From positions 1 through 5,138 of the forward strand of contig JAHDGT010000344.1 in NCBI GenBank assembly GCA_020631675.1: a stretch of DNA of 5,138 nucleotides, given 5' to 3'. How positions within the stretch are numbered: the first letter of the stretch is position 1; each line of letters begins with the position of its first letter. The stretch comes from Bacteroidota bacterium (GTDB taxonomy: Bacteria > Bacteroidota > Bacteroidia > Chitinophagales > UBA2359). Of this stretch, positions 1-5,138 are shown in pieces. The position numbers and the translations under genes were made by a program. The notes beneath the pieces were generated by a model, which saw only the letters and a list, made by a program, of their open reading frames with translations, was not told the DNA's origin and made no database searches.

Positions 1-2158
1 AAGTCACCGGATTAGACCTGGAAGACCTACCTAAAGGGTTCTGGTCGATCAGCTCTACTTCATGTAGTCGCTTCATATCACCACTTAAAATGCCATTCTT
101 CACAGCCGCACTAGAAGAGCCTAGCGCCTTACGCAGGCTAGGGTATAAAATATCCTTTACTAAGGTGGTTTTACCTGACCCACTCACCCCAGATACCACA
201 CTGATCGCATTCAGTGGGAAATCTACCGTGATGTTTTGTAGGTTATTCAGGGTCGCATTTTCTACTCGTAACTTATACTGACTTTCTCGTCTCTGCTTAG
301 GAAGCTCCACCGCTTTATTGCCCAAGAGATAATCCGCTGTCAAACTCTTAGAATCGGCTTTTAATGCCGCTGGCTCTCCTTGAAAAACCACCTCACCGCC
401 CAATCGTCCCGCATGCGGACCCATATCGATCAGATAGTCGGCCGCACGGATCACTTCTTCCTCATGTTCTACTACGATCACGGTGTTTTTCAGGTCGCGC
501 AGTTTGCGCAATACCTTAATCAAACGTTGGGTATCTCGGGGGTGCAGACCAATACTCGGCTCGTCGAGTATGTACATGCTATTGGTGAGGTTGCTGCCCA
601 AGGTACGGGTCAGATTGATGCGCTGGGTTTCTCCGCCACTTAGCGTATTACTAGCTCTATTTAGGGTCAAATAGCCCAAGCCAATATCATCCATCACCTC
701 CAGGCGTTTATTGATCTCAACCAGCAAACGTTTGGCGATCTCTTGTTGATGTGCCGTCAAATTGATGTTCAAGAAAAACTGTCGCAACTCTTTGATCGGC
801 AGCCCCAGTAATGACAATAAATGCTTGCCGTCTAACTTCACATATTGGGCATCTTTTCTGATCCTACTGCCCATGCAATCTTTGCAAGAAGTGCGCCCTC
901 TGTACTTAGACAACATCACCCGGTATTGGATCTTGTACGACTGCTGCTGCAATTCTTCAAAAAAGGCATTCAAACCCTCAAAGTATTGATTGCCAGTCCA
1001 TAATAACTGTCGCTCCACCTCGCTCAATGCATAAATAGGCTTGTGGATCGGAAAATCGAAATGGTGACTTTTCTTGACCAGCTGCTGGTTCCACCAACTC
1101 ATTTTCTCCCCCCGCCAAGGCGCGATCGCCTTGTCATAAACCGACAAAGTTTCATCCGGAAAAACCAGATTATCATCGATCCCGATGGTCATGCCAAAGC
1201 CCTCACATTTTTTACAAGCCCCGAACGGACTATTAAAATTGAACAGCTGCGGCGTCGGTTCTTCAAACTTCATCCCGTCCAGCTCAAATCTATTGCTGAA
1301 GGGGCTTGCTTCCCCATCCATGATTTGCACAATACAGTCTCCAGCACTCTCATCAAAAGCGATCTGCGCACTATCACCCACCCGCATCATCAACTCTTCT
1401 CGCGCTTTTTCTTCTTCTTTTTTCACCACAATACGATCGATCAGCACATAAGCACCCTTGACCGCATCCTCTTCCCCTGATTTTGTTTTTTGATAGGCTT
1501 TAGAGAGCGTTTTGATCAAGTCCTCATCCTCTAAAACCGCCTCTATTTTATGGGTTTTTCCTGCTAATTGTAAACGCGTAAAACCCTTCTGTAAAATGAT
1601 ATTCAGCTCCTGCACCAAGTCGTGTCCTTCCCGTCGCTTAAAAGGGATCAGCAGCAATACCCTTGCCCCTTCTTCCAGTTCAAGCACGTGATTCACCACA
1701 TCCGTCACACTGTGCTTACTCACCTTTTTACCGCTGATCGGAGATATCGTATCCCCACAACGCGCGAACAAAATACGCAGGTAATCATACAGCTCGGTCA
1801 GCGTGCCCACCGTAGATCGTGAGCTGCGCGTGATCACCTTCTGCTCGATCGCGATCGCCGGACTGATTCCTTTGATGTAATCCACCTCCGGCTTGTTCAT
1901 TCTGCTCAAAAACTGTCGGGCATAAGAACTCAAGCTCTCCACGTATCTGCGCTGCCCCTCGGCATACAAAGTATCAATGGTCAGTGTAGATTTACCACTG
2001 CCGCTCACCCCCGTTACCACCACCAGCTTATTACGAGGTATCGCCACATCCACATTTTGCAAATTGTGCAGCCTCGCTCCCTTAATAATGATGTGCTGGC
2101 GAGGGTCCAAACTCTCCAATTGTACTTCCTTTTTTCGCGTAGCCGTTTTCTTCTTCAC
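1..2158 (-). CDS. uvrA: UvrA, excinuclease ABC subunit A (partial; C-terminal part beyond the left edge)
   Basis: DNA-damage sensor of nucleotide excision repair: a dimeric, cytoplasmic ABC-type ATPase that scans DNA and loads UvrB onto lesions. I translated 719 codons in one open frame. Visible parts: first Walker A GVSGSGKST at residues 50-58, followed by YAEGQRRYVES; CxxC pairs at C315/C318 (GACKKCEGFG) and C425/C428 (TSCKDCMGSR); ABC signature LSGGE at 506-510; Walker B/D-loop DEPSIGLHPRD from 532; H-loop histidine 565 in VVEHEEE; second Walker A GVSGSGKTT at 657-665; then DQNPLGRSSRSNPVT at the edge. The family is about 940 residues long, so the second ATPase half is mostly missing here. 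The cysteine pair that E. coli has shortly before C315 is absent (FELDGMKFEEPTPQLF instead), which I recall as normal for Bacteroidota. The start is taken as GTG at 2158-2156: an in-frame TGA lies 27 bases upstream and no ATG falls between. No convincing Shine-Dalgarno sequence is visible. Confidence 0.97.
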   Translation of the reverse strand, partial: MKKKTATRKKEVQLESLDPRQHIIIKGARLHNLQNVDVAIPRNKLVVVTGVSGSGKSTLTIDTLYAEGQRRYVESLSSYARQFLSRMNKPEVDYIKGISPAIAIEQKVITRSSRSTVGTLTELYDYLRILFARCGDTISPISGKKVSKHSVTDVVNHVLELEEGARVLLLIPFKRREGHDLVQELNIILQKGFTRLQLAGKTHKIEAVLEDEDLIKTLSKAYQKTKSGEEDAVKGAYVLIDRIVVKKEEEKAREELMMRVGDSAQIAFDESAGDCIVQIMDGEASPFSNRFELDGMKFEEPTPQLFNFNSPFGACKKCEGFGMTIGIDDNLVFPDETLSVYDKAIAPWRGEKMSWWNQQLVKKSHHFDFPIHKPIYALSEVERQLLWTGNQYFEGLNAFFEELQQQSYKIQYRVMLSKYRGRTSCKDCMGSRIRKDAQYVKLDGKHLLSLLGLPIKELRQFFLNINLTAHQQEIAKRLLVEINKRLEVMDDIGLGYLTLNRASNTLSGGETQRINLTRTLGSNLTNSMYILDEPSIGLHPRDTQRLIKVLRKLRDLKNTVIVVEHEEEVIRAADYLIDMGPHAGRLGGEVVFQGEPAALKADSKSLTADYLLGNKAVELPKQRRESQYKLRVENATLNNLQNITVDFPLNAISVVSGVSGSGKTTLVKDILYPSLRKALGSSSAAVKNGILSGDMKRLHEVELIDQNPLGRSSRSNPVT

Positions 2159-2192
2159 TTGAGGTGATTTATTTTTTATTGGGCGTCAATAG

Positions 2193-2200
2193 CAAAGATA
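2193..2200 (-). promoter_or_regulatory. Candidate Bacteroidota -7 box for uvrA
   Basis: Read on the minus strand the sequence is TATCTTTG, an exact match to the Bacteroidota -7 consensus TAnnTTTG. It lies about 35 bases upstream of the uvrA GTG, so a leader of roughly 25-30 bases is expected. No clear TTG-type -33 box is present at the expected distance, because that position falls in the GC-rich edge of repeat copy A. The call therefore rests on the -7 box and its location alone. Confidence 0.45.
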
Positions 2201-2213
2201 AGATTGTTTTTAA

Positions 2214-2386
2214 GGGCGCGTGCCCGCCTACGGCAGGTCACCGGGCTATCCGTTAAAATTCAGCCGCTGCCTGCTGCTGTTTGGCAGGCGTACAAAGAGC
2301 TTCGCGAGGTCGCTTTCGTACGCCGCCAAACAGGGCGCATTCAACGGCTTCATTACCACTCCTATCCCTCGCGCAAGCTAATGTGA
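2214..2386 (+). repeat. Structured intergenic repeat, copy A
   Basis: This is a non-coding palindromic element whose inverted partner is at 4699-4853. Shared blocks, in order: GCGTG (2218-2222), ACCGGGCTATCCGTT (2240-2254), a 22-base block (2267-2288), a variable hairpin centre, a 21-base block ending in GGGCGCATTCA (2323-2343), ATTACCACT-CTATCCCT-GCGCA (from 2352) and AATGTGA (2380-2386). The 5' end has a small GGGC/GCCC hairpin (2214-2225), and GCGCG at 2216-2220 could pair with CGCGC at 2370-2374, closing the whole element. It fills most of the spacer between the minus-strand gene ending at 2417 and the uvrA promoter. It resembles REP-like elements (paired CTATCC motifs around a hairpin). 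That class assignment is inference, and no transposase is nearby. Confidence 0.85.
2277..2333 (+). other. Long hairpin at the centre of repeat copy A
   Basis: The outer stem CTGTTTGGC (2277-2285) pairs perfectly with GCCAAACAG (2325-2333). A single A (2286) is bulged. The inner stem GGCGTAC (2287-2293) pairs perfectly with GTACGCC (2318-2324), and AAAG (2294-2297) can continue with CTTT (2313-2316) past one bulged C. The apical loop is about 15 bases. A local alternative also exists: GCCTGC (2269-2274) with GCAGGC (2284-2289), which would compete with the long hairpin. Confidence 0.8.
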
Positions 2387-2387
2387 G

Positions 2388-2424
2388 AATTTTCAAATTG
2401 GCTCATTGCCAAATTTTCAAATTG
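2388..2424 (+). repeat. Two copies of the 13-base motif AATTTTCAAATTG
   Basis: Exact copies lie at 2388-2400 and 2412-2424, separated by 11 bases in which TTGGC/GCCAA can form a small hairpin. A third exact copy, also on the plus strand, is at 4679-4691 beside repeat copy B. All three share one strand orientation although repeats A and B are inverted, so the motif is probably a separate flanking element and not part of the hairpin repeat. The second copy supplies the final codons and stop of the minus-strand gene at 2417. Confidence 0.7.
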
Positions 2425-3802
2425 AATCTCCTTCCGACTGCCGCTTAATATGTCGTAGTACCCGATCGTGAATGCGGTGTAAGATCAGATCACTCCAGGG
2501 CTTCCAGTACATATTCGGCCATACATTGTGGCGGTACCAGGTCGTACCCGCCAAATGCGTTTTTCCATCGCCCAGATCCGTCAATAAAAACTGCCCTTCC
2601 TGCGATTCGAAATAGCCGTGAATATGTGGCGTATGAATGGAGTAGAACGGATTCCACTCCTCCATAGCAGGCGGGTGTTGCGCTACGGAGAACTTCAGCA
2701 AATGAGGCTCGTCCCAAACCGTGATCGGCTCAACAAAAGGGCCGGTAGTGAACATGCAGTGCCGCACCGCGCCTACACCAGTCCCTTCAATGGTCGCATG
2801 TGTAGGATAAGCTAAGCCCGTTTTAAAAAACCAATCCGGTTCTTCCTCAATATGGGCGAAGGTCACTACATTTTCCCAAACCACTTCTGGCGGGGCATCT
2901 ATTACGATTTCCGTAGTAGCAGGGATCAGGGGAGCCAGACGATCATCCTGATCCTCTAAACCCATTAATGCGGGAATGGTCACCAGCAGGGCAACAATTA
3001 CCGGGGTCACTTGTACATCCGGACTGTCTTTCTGCACATAATAGCCCACGATCGCGCCCAGCCAAGCAATGGGAAAAGCCATAGGAGCCGCCATCAATAA
3101 ACAGATCACCCCTTCTAAAGCAATGACCAGCAACAAAGCGAACATGAATAGTACGCCTATGCTTCCAACACTCACACATTCGCCCAAAGTACGCTCTTCA
3201 TGATAGCCGTACAATAAAGCACCAGCAAAGCCAATGAAAAACGGAATACCTACGAAAACGCCCCAGCCATAATCTTCTAAGTACTGTACCGAAAGCACCA
3301 TTAATAGTGTACTCAGCACACTCACTATACCCACTGATAATAATGCTGCACCAAACTTACTCTCAGGTATCAAGCGCCCGATAAACTCCTGCCGACTTTC
3401 AACAGTTTCTTGCTCAGAAAGTTTGCTGGGCAATACAGAAAGAATAGCAAAGAACAATAAGTTAATGAAGGGAACGAAGAACAATAAACTCGCCCAAGCG
3501 GTCATGCCTATATCTCGCAATCGCTTAATGGTCAATACCACCCCCATATAGATGAATGGAATAGCGGTTGCCAATAAGAAAAGGTAAAAGTGCTGGAATT
3601 TTTCAGGTAGTTCTCCCTGTGCATTCACATAATCCGGCTGGCGGATATAATACTCTATGAACCATTGCACATCAAAGAAAACTTCAGCAATGACACGATC
3701 AAAATTGTACTTGATGAAAAACAGAATCAGACCTGCCAGAAAATACCGTAATCGATCTACTTTACCTTTTGGCGAAAACAGTAAGCTTAAAATATTTCCC
3801 AT
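2417..3802 (-). CDS. DUF805-like membrane protein with C-terminal SRPBCC/START-like domain
   Basis: 461 residues from ATG at 3802-3800 to TGA at 2419-2417. Residues 1-125 look like a DUF805 domain: FSPKGKVDRLRYF near the N-terminus, hydrophobic stretches around 20-35, 72-92 and 103-125, and the family-type motif KRLRDIGM at 93-100. Further hydrophobic segments lie at about 152-172, 180-200, 212-256 and 264-281. The C-terminal ~165 residues (295-455) are soluble and SRPBCC-like: TTEIVIDAPPEVVWENV at the start, a GVGAVRHCMF turn, WDEPHLLKFSV, and a long terminal helix ending in IHDRVLRHIKR. SRPBCC folds bind hydrophobic ligands, but the ligand here is unknown, and so is the protein's role. An in-frame TTG at 3829 would add nine residues; it is not chosen because it falls inside the candidate -7 box. 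The gene is divergent from the transglutaminase-like gene. Gene existence is certain; domain names come from pattern recognition. Confidence 0.88.
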   Translation of the reverse strand: MGNILSLLFSPKGKVDRLRYFLAGLILFFIKYNFDRVIAEVFFDVQWFIEYYIRQPDYVNAQGELPEKFQHFYLFLLATAIPFIYMGVVLTIKRLRDIGMTAWASLLFFVPFINLLFFAILSVLPSKLSEQETVESRQEFIGRLIPESKFGAALLSVGIVSVLSTLLMVLSVQYLEDYGWGVFVGIPFFIGFAGALLYGYHEERTLGECVSVGSIGVLFMFALLLVIALEGVICLLMAAPMAFPIAWLGAIVGYYVQKDSPDVQVTPVIVALLVTIPALMGLEDQDDRLAPLIPATTEIVIDAPPEVVWENVVTFAHIEEEPDWFFKTGLAYPTHATIEGTGVGAVRHCMFTTGPFVEPITVWDEPHLLKFSVAQHPPAMEEWNPFYSIHTPHIHGYFESQEGQFLLTDLGDGKTHLAGTTWYRHNVWPNMYWKPWSDLILHRIHDRVLRHIKRQSEGDSI

Positions 3803-3826
3803 AGTAAATTTAAGTTTCAATACTTT

Positions 3827-3857
3827 CAAAATTAATTGAAAGTTTGCTTTGGCGCAA
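3827..3857 (-). promoter_or_regulatory. Candidate promoter of the DUF805/SRPBCC gene
   Basis: On the minus strand a -33-type TTG (3857-3855) is followed after 20 bases by TAATTTTG (3834-3827), which fits the Bacteroidota -7 consensus TAnnTTTG. The usual spacing is close to 19 bases. Transcription would begin around 3820, giving a leader of about 20 bases before ATG 3802. This supports ATG 3802 over the upstream TTG as the start codon. The region is AT-rich, so a chance match is possible. Confidence 0.4.
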
Positions 3858-3877
3858 GCTTTTGTTCAACTTTTATC

Positions 3878-3896
3878 TTATTACTAAAGGTAATAA
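3878..3896. promoter_or_regulatory. Perfect inverted repeat in the divergent intergenic region (possible operator)
   Basis: TTATTAC (3878-3884), five bases TAAAG, then GTAATAA (3890-3896): a perfect 7-bp dyad with 12-bp centre-to-centre spacing. It lies 15 bases before the ATG at 3912 and about 20 bases upstream of the -33 candidate of the opposite gene. That position suits a dimeric regulator acting on both genes. No regulator gene is in the window, and the operator role is inferred from symmetry and position only. Confidence 0.35.
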
Positions 3897-3902
3897 ATAA
3901 AC

Positions 3903-3907
3903 AGGAG
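3903..3907 (+). promoter_or_regulatory. Shine-Dalgarno-like AGGAG before ATG 3912
   Basis: AGGAG ends four bases before ATG 3912. The spacing is short, and many Bacteroidota genes lack such a site, but it is the main evidence for the upstream start over the in-frame ATG at 3954. Confidence 0.4.
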
Positions 3908-3911
3908 TGCT

Positions 3912-4604
3912 ATGTACATTGCCATTCGTCGGTCTAATACCTATCTTACCGCTATGGAAAATTACTTATGTTCCACCCACTATCTGAATAGTGAGCATCC
4001 CGATATTATAGCATTGGCAGATTCAGTTAGAGCGGCTGTTGGAGATGATGCTATCGCACAAGCGATTCACCTATACTATAGGGTGAGAGATGAGATCAGG
4101 TATGACCCTTATAATATTGATCTTCAAAAAGAAAATATGCGTGCCGATGTGGTCTGGGCGCGTAAAAGTGGGTATTGTATAGAGAAAGGGTGGGTAATGG
4201 CGGCGACCGCCAGAGCATTAGGCATACCCAGTGCCTTGGGCTTCGCCAATGTGAGAAATCATTTATCGACTCAGAAATTCATTGATCTTTTACGGTCTGA
4301 TGTATTCGCCTTTCACGGTTATGTGTGTTTGTATTTAGAAGGGAAGTGGGTGAAATGTACCCCTGTGTTCAATCAAACACTCTGTGAAAGAATGGGCGTC
4401 AGTCCGCTAGAATTCAACGGCAGAGAAGATTCCATCTTCCACGAATACGAGAGCGAAAGTAAAAGTAAAAGCGGCTATATGGAATACCTGAAATTCCACG
4501 GTGAGTTTGATGATATGCCCTACGATCTTTTCGTAGCGGAATTAAAAGCCCAATACCCCCATTTTTTTAATGGGGAAGTGGTTGATGATATAGTGAGTCA
4601 TTGA
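3912..4604 (+). CDS. Transglutaminase-like domain protein
   Basis: 230 residues with a transglutaminase/cysteine-protease-like core. The fold starts around residue 46 (AIHLYYRVRDEIRYDPYN). The nucleophile cysteine is C89 in SGYCIEKGW, followed by the helix AATARALGIPSALGFANVRNH. The catalytic histidine is H135 in FHGYVCLYLEGKW. The usual third residue, Asp in a DPT-type motif, is not present: the matching segment reads VKCTPVFN (147-154). The tail keeps blocks I recall from this subfamily: LEFNGREDSIFHEY and MEYLKFHGEFDDMPYDLF. No signal peptide or membrane segment is evident, so it is probably cytoplasmic. Substrate and reaction are unknown; an amidase, protease or amide-transfer role is possible. 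ATG 3912 has an AGGAG in front of it, but similar proteins seem to begin near MENYL, so ATG 3954 (216 residues) is a real alternative. It is transcribed divergently from the DUF805/SRPBCC gene. Confidence 0.92.
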   Translation: MYIAIRRSNTYLTAMENYLCSTHYLNSEHPDIIALADSVRAAVGDDAIAQAIHLYYRVRDEIRYDPYNIDLQKENMRADVVWARKSGYCIEKGWVMAATARALGIPSALGFANVRNHLSTQKFIDLLRSDVFAFHGYVCLYLEGKWVKCTPVFNQTLCERMGVSPLEFNGREDSIFHEYESESKSKSGYMEYLKFHGEFDDMPYDLFVAELKAQYPHFFNGEVVDDIVSH

Positions 4605-4608
4605 TCAT

Positions 4609-4630
4609 CAAGACGTAAGATTTCGTGCTG
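4609..4630 (+). repeat. Degenerate direct repeat, partner at 4893-4913
   Basis: CAAGACGTAAGA followed by TTTCGTGCTG here matches CAAGACATAAGA followed by ATCGTGCTG at 4893-4913, with about two substitutions and one gap. The pair brackets the 4631-4892 interval that contains repeat copy B. The length and imperfect identity suggest an old dispersed repeat unit and not a fresh target-site duplication. Confidence 0.5.
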
Positions 4631-4698
4631 AAGTGAAATGAATTTCAAAATTAGAATTTCTTGAAACAAGCATTTTCAAATTTTCAAATTGAGAATTG

Positions 4699-4853
4699 TC
4701 ACATTGACCGTGCGCAAGGGATAGAAGTGGTAATGAGCCGACTGAATGCGCCCTGTTTGGCGGGCTAAAAAGGCGGCCCAGAGGTAGCCATTTTTAGCCC
4801 TGCCAAACAGCAGCAGGCAGGCGGGGAATTTGAACGGATAGCCCGGTACACGC
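4699..4853 (-). repeat. Structured intergenic repeat, copy B (inverted relative to copy A)
   Basis: Read on the minus strand it follows copy A block by block: GCGTG (4853-4849), ACCGGGCTATCCGTT (4847-4833), the 22-base block (4820-4799), the hairpin centre, the 21-base block (4763-4743), ATTACCACT-CTATCCCT-GCGCA (4734-4711) and AATGTGA (4705-4699). Between GCGTG and ACCGGG it has only one base where copy A has 17, so it lacks the small GC-rich 5' hairpin. It lies in the spacer between two convergent genes (ends at 4604 and 5011). Confidence 0.85.
4753..4810 (-). other. Long hairpin at the centre of repeat copy B
   Basis: On the minus strand the outer stem CTGTTTGGC (4810-4802) pairs with GCCAAACAG (4761-4753), as in copy A, with the same single bulged A (4801). 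The inner stem is a different sequence, GGGCTAAAAA (4800-4791) with TTTTTAGCCC (4771-4762), a perfect 10-bp match. The 19-base apical loop contains a further GGC/GCC pairing. Confidence 0.85.
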
Positions 4854-4873
4854 AGTAGAAAGCTGGCGCTTTC

Positions 4874-4904
4874 AGACGCAAGACATAAGACGCAAGACAT
4901 AAGA
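4874..4904 (+). repeat. 14-bp tandem repeat AGACGCAAGACATA
   Basis: Two exact units (4874-4887 and 4888-4901) plus three further bases of a third. It directly follows a short hairpin, GAAAGC-TGGC-GCTTTC (4858-4873), at the edge of repeat copy B. The second unit runs into the direct-repeat copy at 4893-4913. No coding role is evident. Confidence 0.75.
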
Positions 4905-4927
4905 ATCGTGCTGTATACCGATTTTTA

Positions 4928-4952
4928 AGCACTGGCTTACGCCAGCTTTTTA
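4928..4952 (+). terminator. Likely intrinsic terminator (plus strand)
   Basis: CTGGC (4932-4936), loop TTAC, GCCAG (4941-4945), then CTTTTTA. AAG (4927-4929) and CTT can extend the stem past a two-base bulge. The T-run is on the plus strand, so it would end transcripts coming from the transglutaminase-like gene 324 bases upstream, after passing through repeat copy B. The 5-bp core stem is short. Confidence 0.5.
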
Positions 4953-5010
4953 TTGCGGGTATGCGCCATTATTAAATTTATTAGCACATTAAAAGTGCGG
5001 GTACTTAAGA

Positions 5011-5138
5011 TCAAACAAGCGCCATTATCTCACTAAGCTGTGCTACGAAAAAACGAGCGTTCTCCATGCTGAAACACATAGGCGGCTTGAATTTTAGTAC
5101 GTTCTCATGCGGGCCATCGGTACTGATGAGAATGCCTC
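5011..5138 (-). CDS. Class-III PLP-dependent aminotransferase, C-terminal fragment
   Basis: The last 41 codons of a minus-strand gene that enters from the right edge and ends at TGA 5013-5011. The peptide has the C-terminal strand pattern of class-III (fold type I) aminotransferases: GILISTDGPHENVLKFKPP, then MCFSMENARFFVAQLSEI. The run TDGP-x2-NVLK-x-KPPMCF resembles the end of ethanolamine-phosphate phospho-lyase/AGXT2-like enzymes, which use pyridoxal phosphate. The catalytic lysine and cofactor site lie outside the window, so the exact substrate, and whether an N-terminal kinase-like domain is fused as in some bacterial relatives, cannot be seen. It converges on the transglutaminase-like gene. 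Confidence 0.85.
   Translation of the reverse strand, partial: GILISTDGPHENVLKFKPPMCFSMENARFFVAQLSEIMALV

Noticed and set aside
1043..1480. 145-codon plus-strand open frame with a poly-Phe run.
   Set aside because: It lies antisense to continuous, well-recognised uvrA coding sequence. The other plus-strand frames within 90-2162 are rejected for the same reason.
2204..2386. A 60-codon plus-strand ORF over copy A and a 74-codon minus-strand ORF over copy B share the peptide RQTGRIQ-x3-HYH-x-YP, which could suggest a small protein family.
   Set aside because: The similarity comes from the shared nucleotide repeat. Upstream of the hairpin the two reading frames differ because of indels, while the DNA blocks and base pairing are preserved. 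This indicates a structural, non-coding element.
2490..2717. Small open frames on both strands inside 2490-3839.
   Set aside because: They are frame shadows of the DUF805/SRPBCC gene, with no recognisable domains and unlikely composition.
3803..3829. Upstream TTG start at 3829 for the membrane protein.
   Set aside because: TTG is rare as a start, the nine added residues match nothing I recognise, and the codon overlaps the candidate -7 box. ATG 3802 is preferred.
4582..4611. 8-bp inverted repeat TTGATGAT/ATCATCAA around the stop codon of the transglutaminase-like gene.
   Set aside because: The loop is 14 bases, the stem is AT-rich and no T-run follows, so I do not call it a terminator.
2214..4853. 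Composite transposon flanked by inverted repeats.
   Set aside because: No transposase, integrase or target-site duplication is visible, and the repeats look like dispersed intergenic palindromes, not insertion sequences.
4984..4998. GCAC/GTGC hairpin 13 bases after the aminotransferase stop (minus strand).
   Set aside because: Only four base pairs, followed by mixed A/T sequence and not a T-run. Too weak for a terminator call.

Overview
The window looks like chromosomal DNA from a member of the Bacteroidota, possibly a Cytophagales-type genome (the order is inference). Three things suggest this. The UvrA sequence has the Bacteroidota-like form, lacking one cysteine pair. Two candidate promoters carry a TAnnTTTG-type -7 box. 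The intergenic spacers hold palindromic repeats and AATTTTCAAATTG motifs of the kind common in that phylum (from memory, not searched).

Layout. Positions 1-2158 (minus strand) are the first ~719 codons of uvrA, which runs off the left edge. Positions 2159-2416 form the spacer upstream of uvrA. It holds a uvrA promoter candidate and one copy (copy A) of a structured ~170-bp repeat. Positions 2417-3802 (minus) encode a membrane protein with an N-terminal DUF805-like domain, further membrane helices and a C-terminal SRPBCC/START-like domain. Positions 3803-3911 are a divergent regulatory region with a perfect 7-bp inverted repeat. Positions 3912-4604 (plus) encode a small transglutaminase-like protein. 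Positions 4605-5010 hold a second, inverted copy of the structured repeat (copy B), a 14-bp tandem repeat, a degenerate direct repeat and a plus-strand terminator. Positions 5011-5138 (minus) are the last 41 codons of a class-III PLP aminotransferase that enters from the right edge.

How it fits together. uvrA (nucleotide excision repair) and the aminotransferase are unrelated housekeeping or metabolic genes. The two central genes are divergently transcribed from one short region, so shared regulation is possible, but nothing in the sequence gives a joint function. The most interesting signal is not a gene. The repeat copies on either side of the central pair keep the same outer hairpin stem and the same bulged A, while the inner stem has been completely replaced by a different but still fully complementary sequence. 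This compensatory change argues for selection or copying that acts on the folded structure. No RNA genes, CRISPR arrays or transposase genes were seen.
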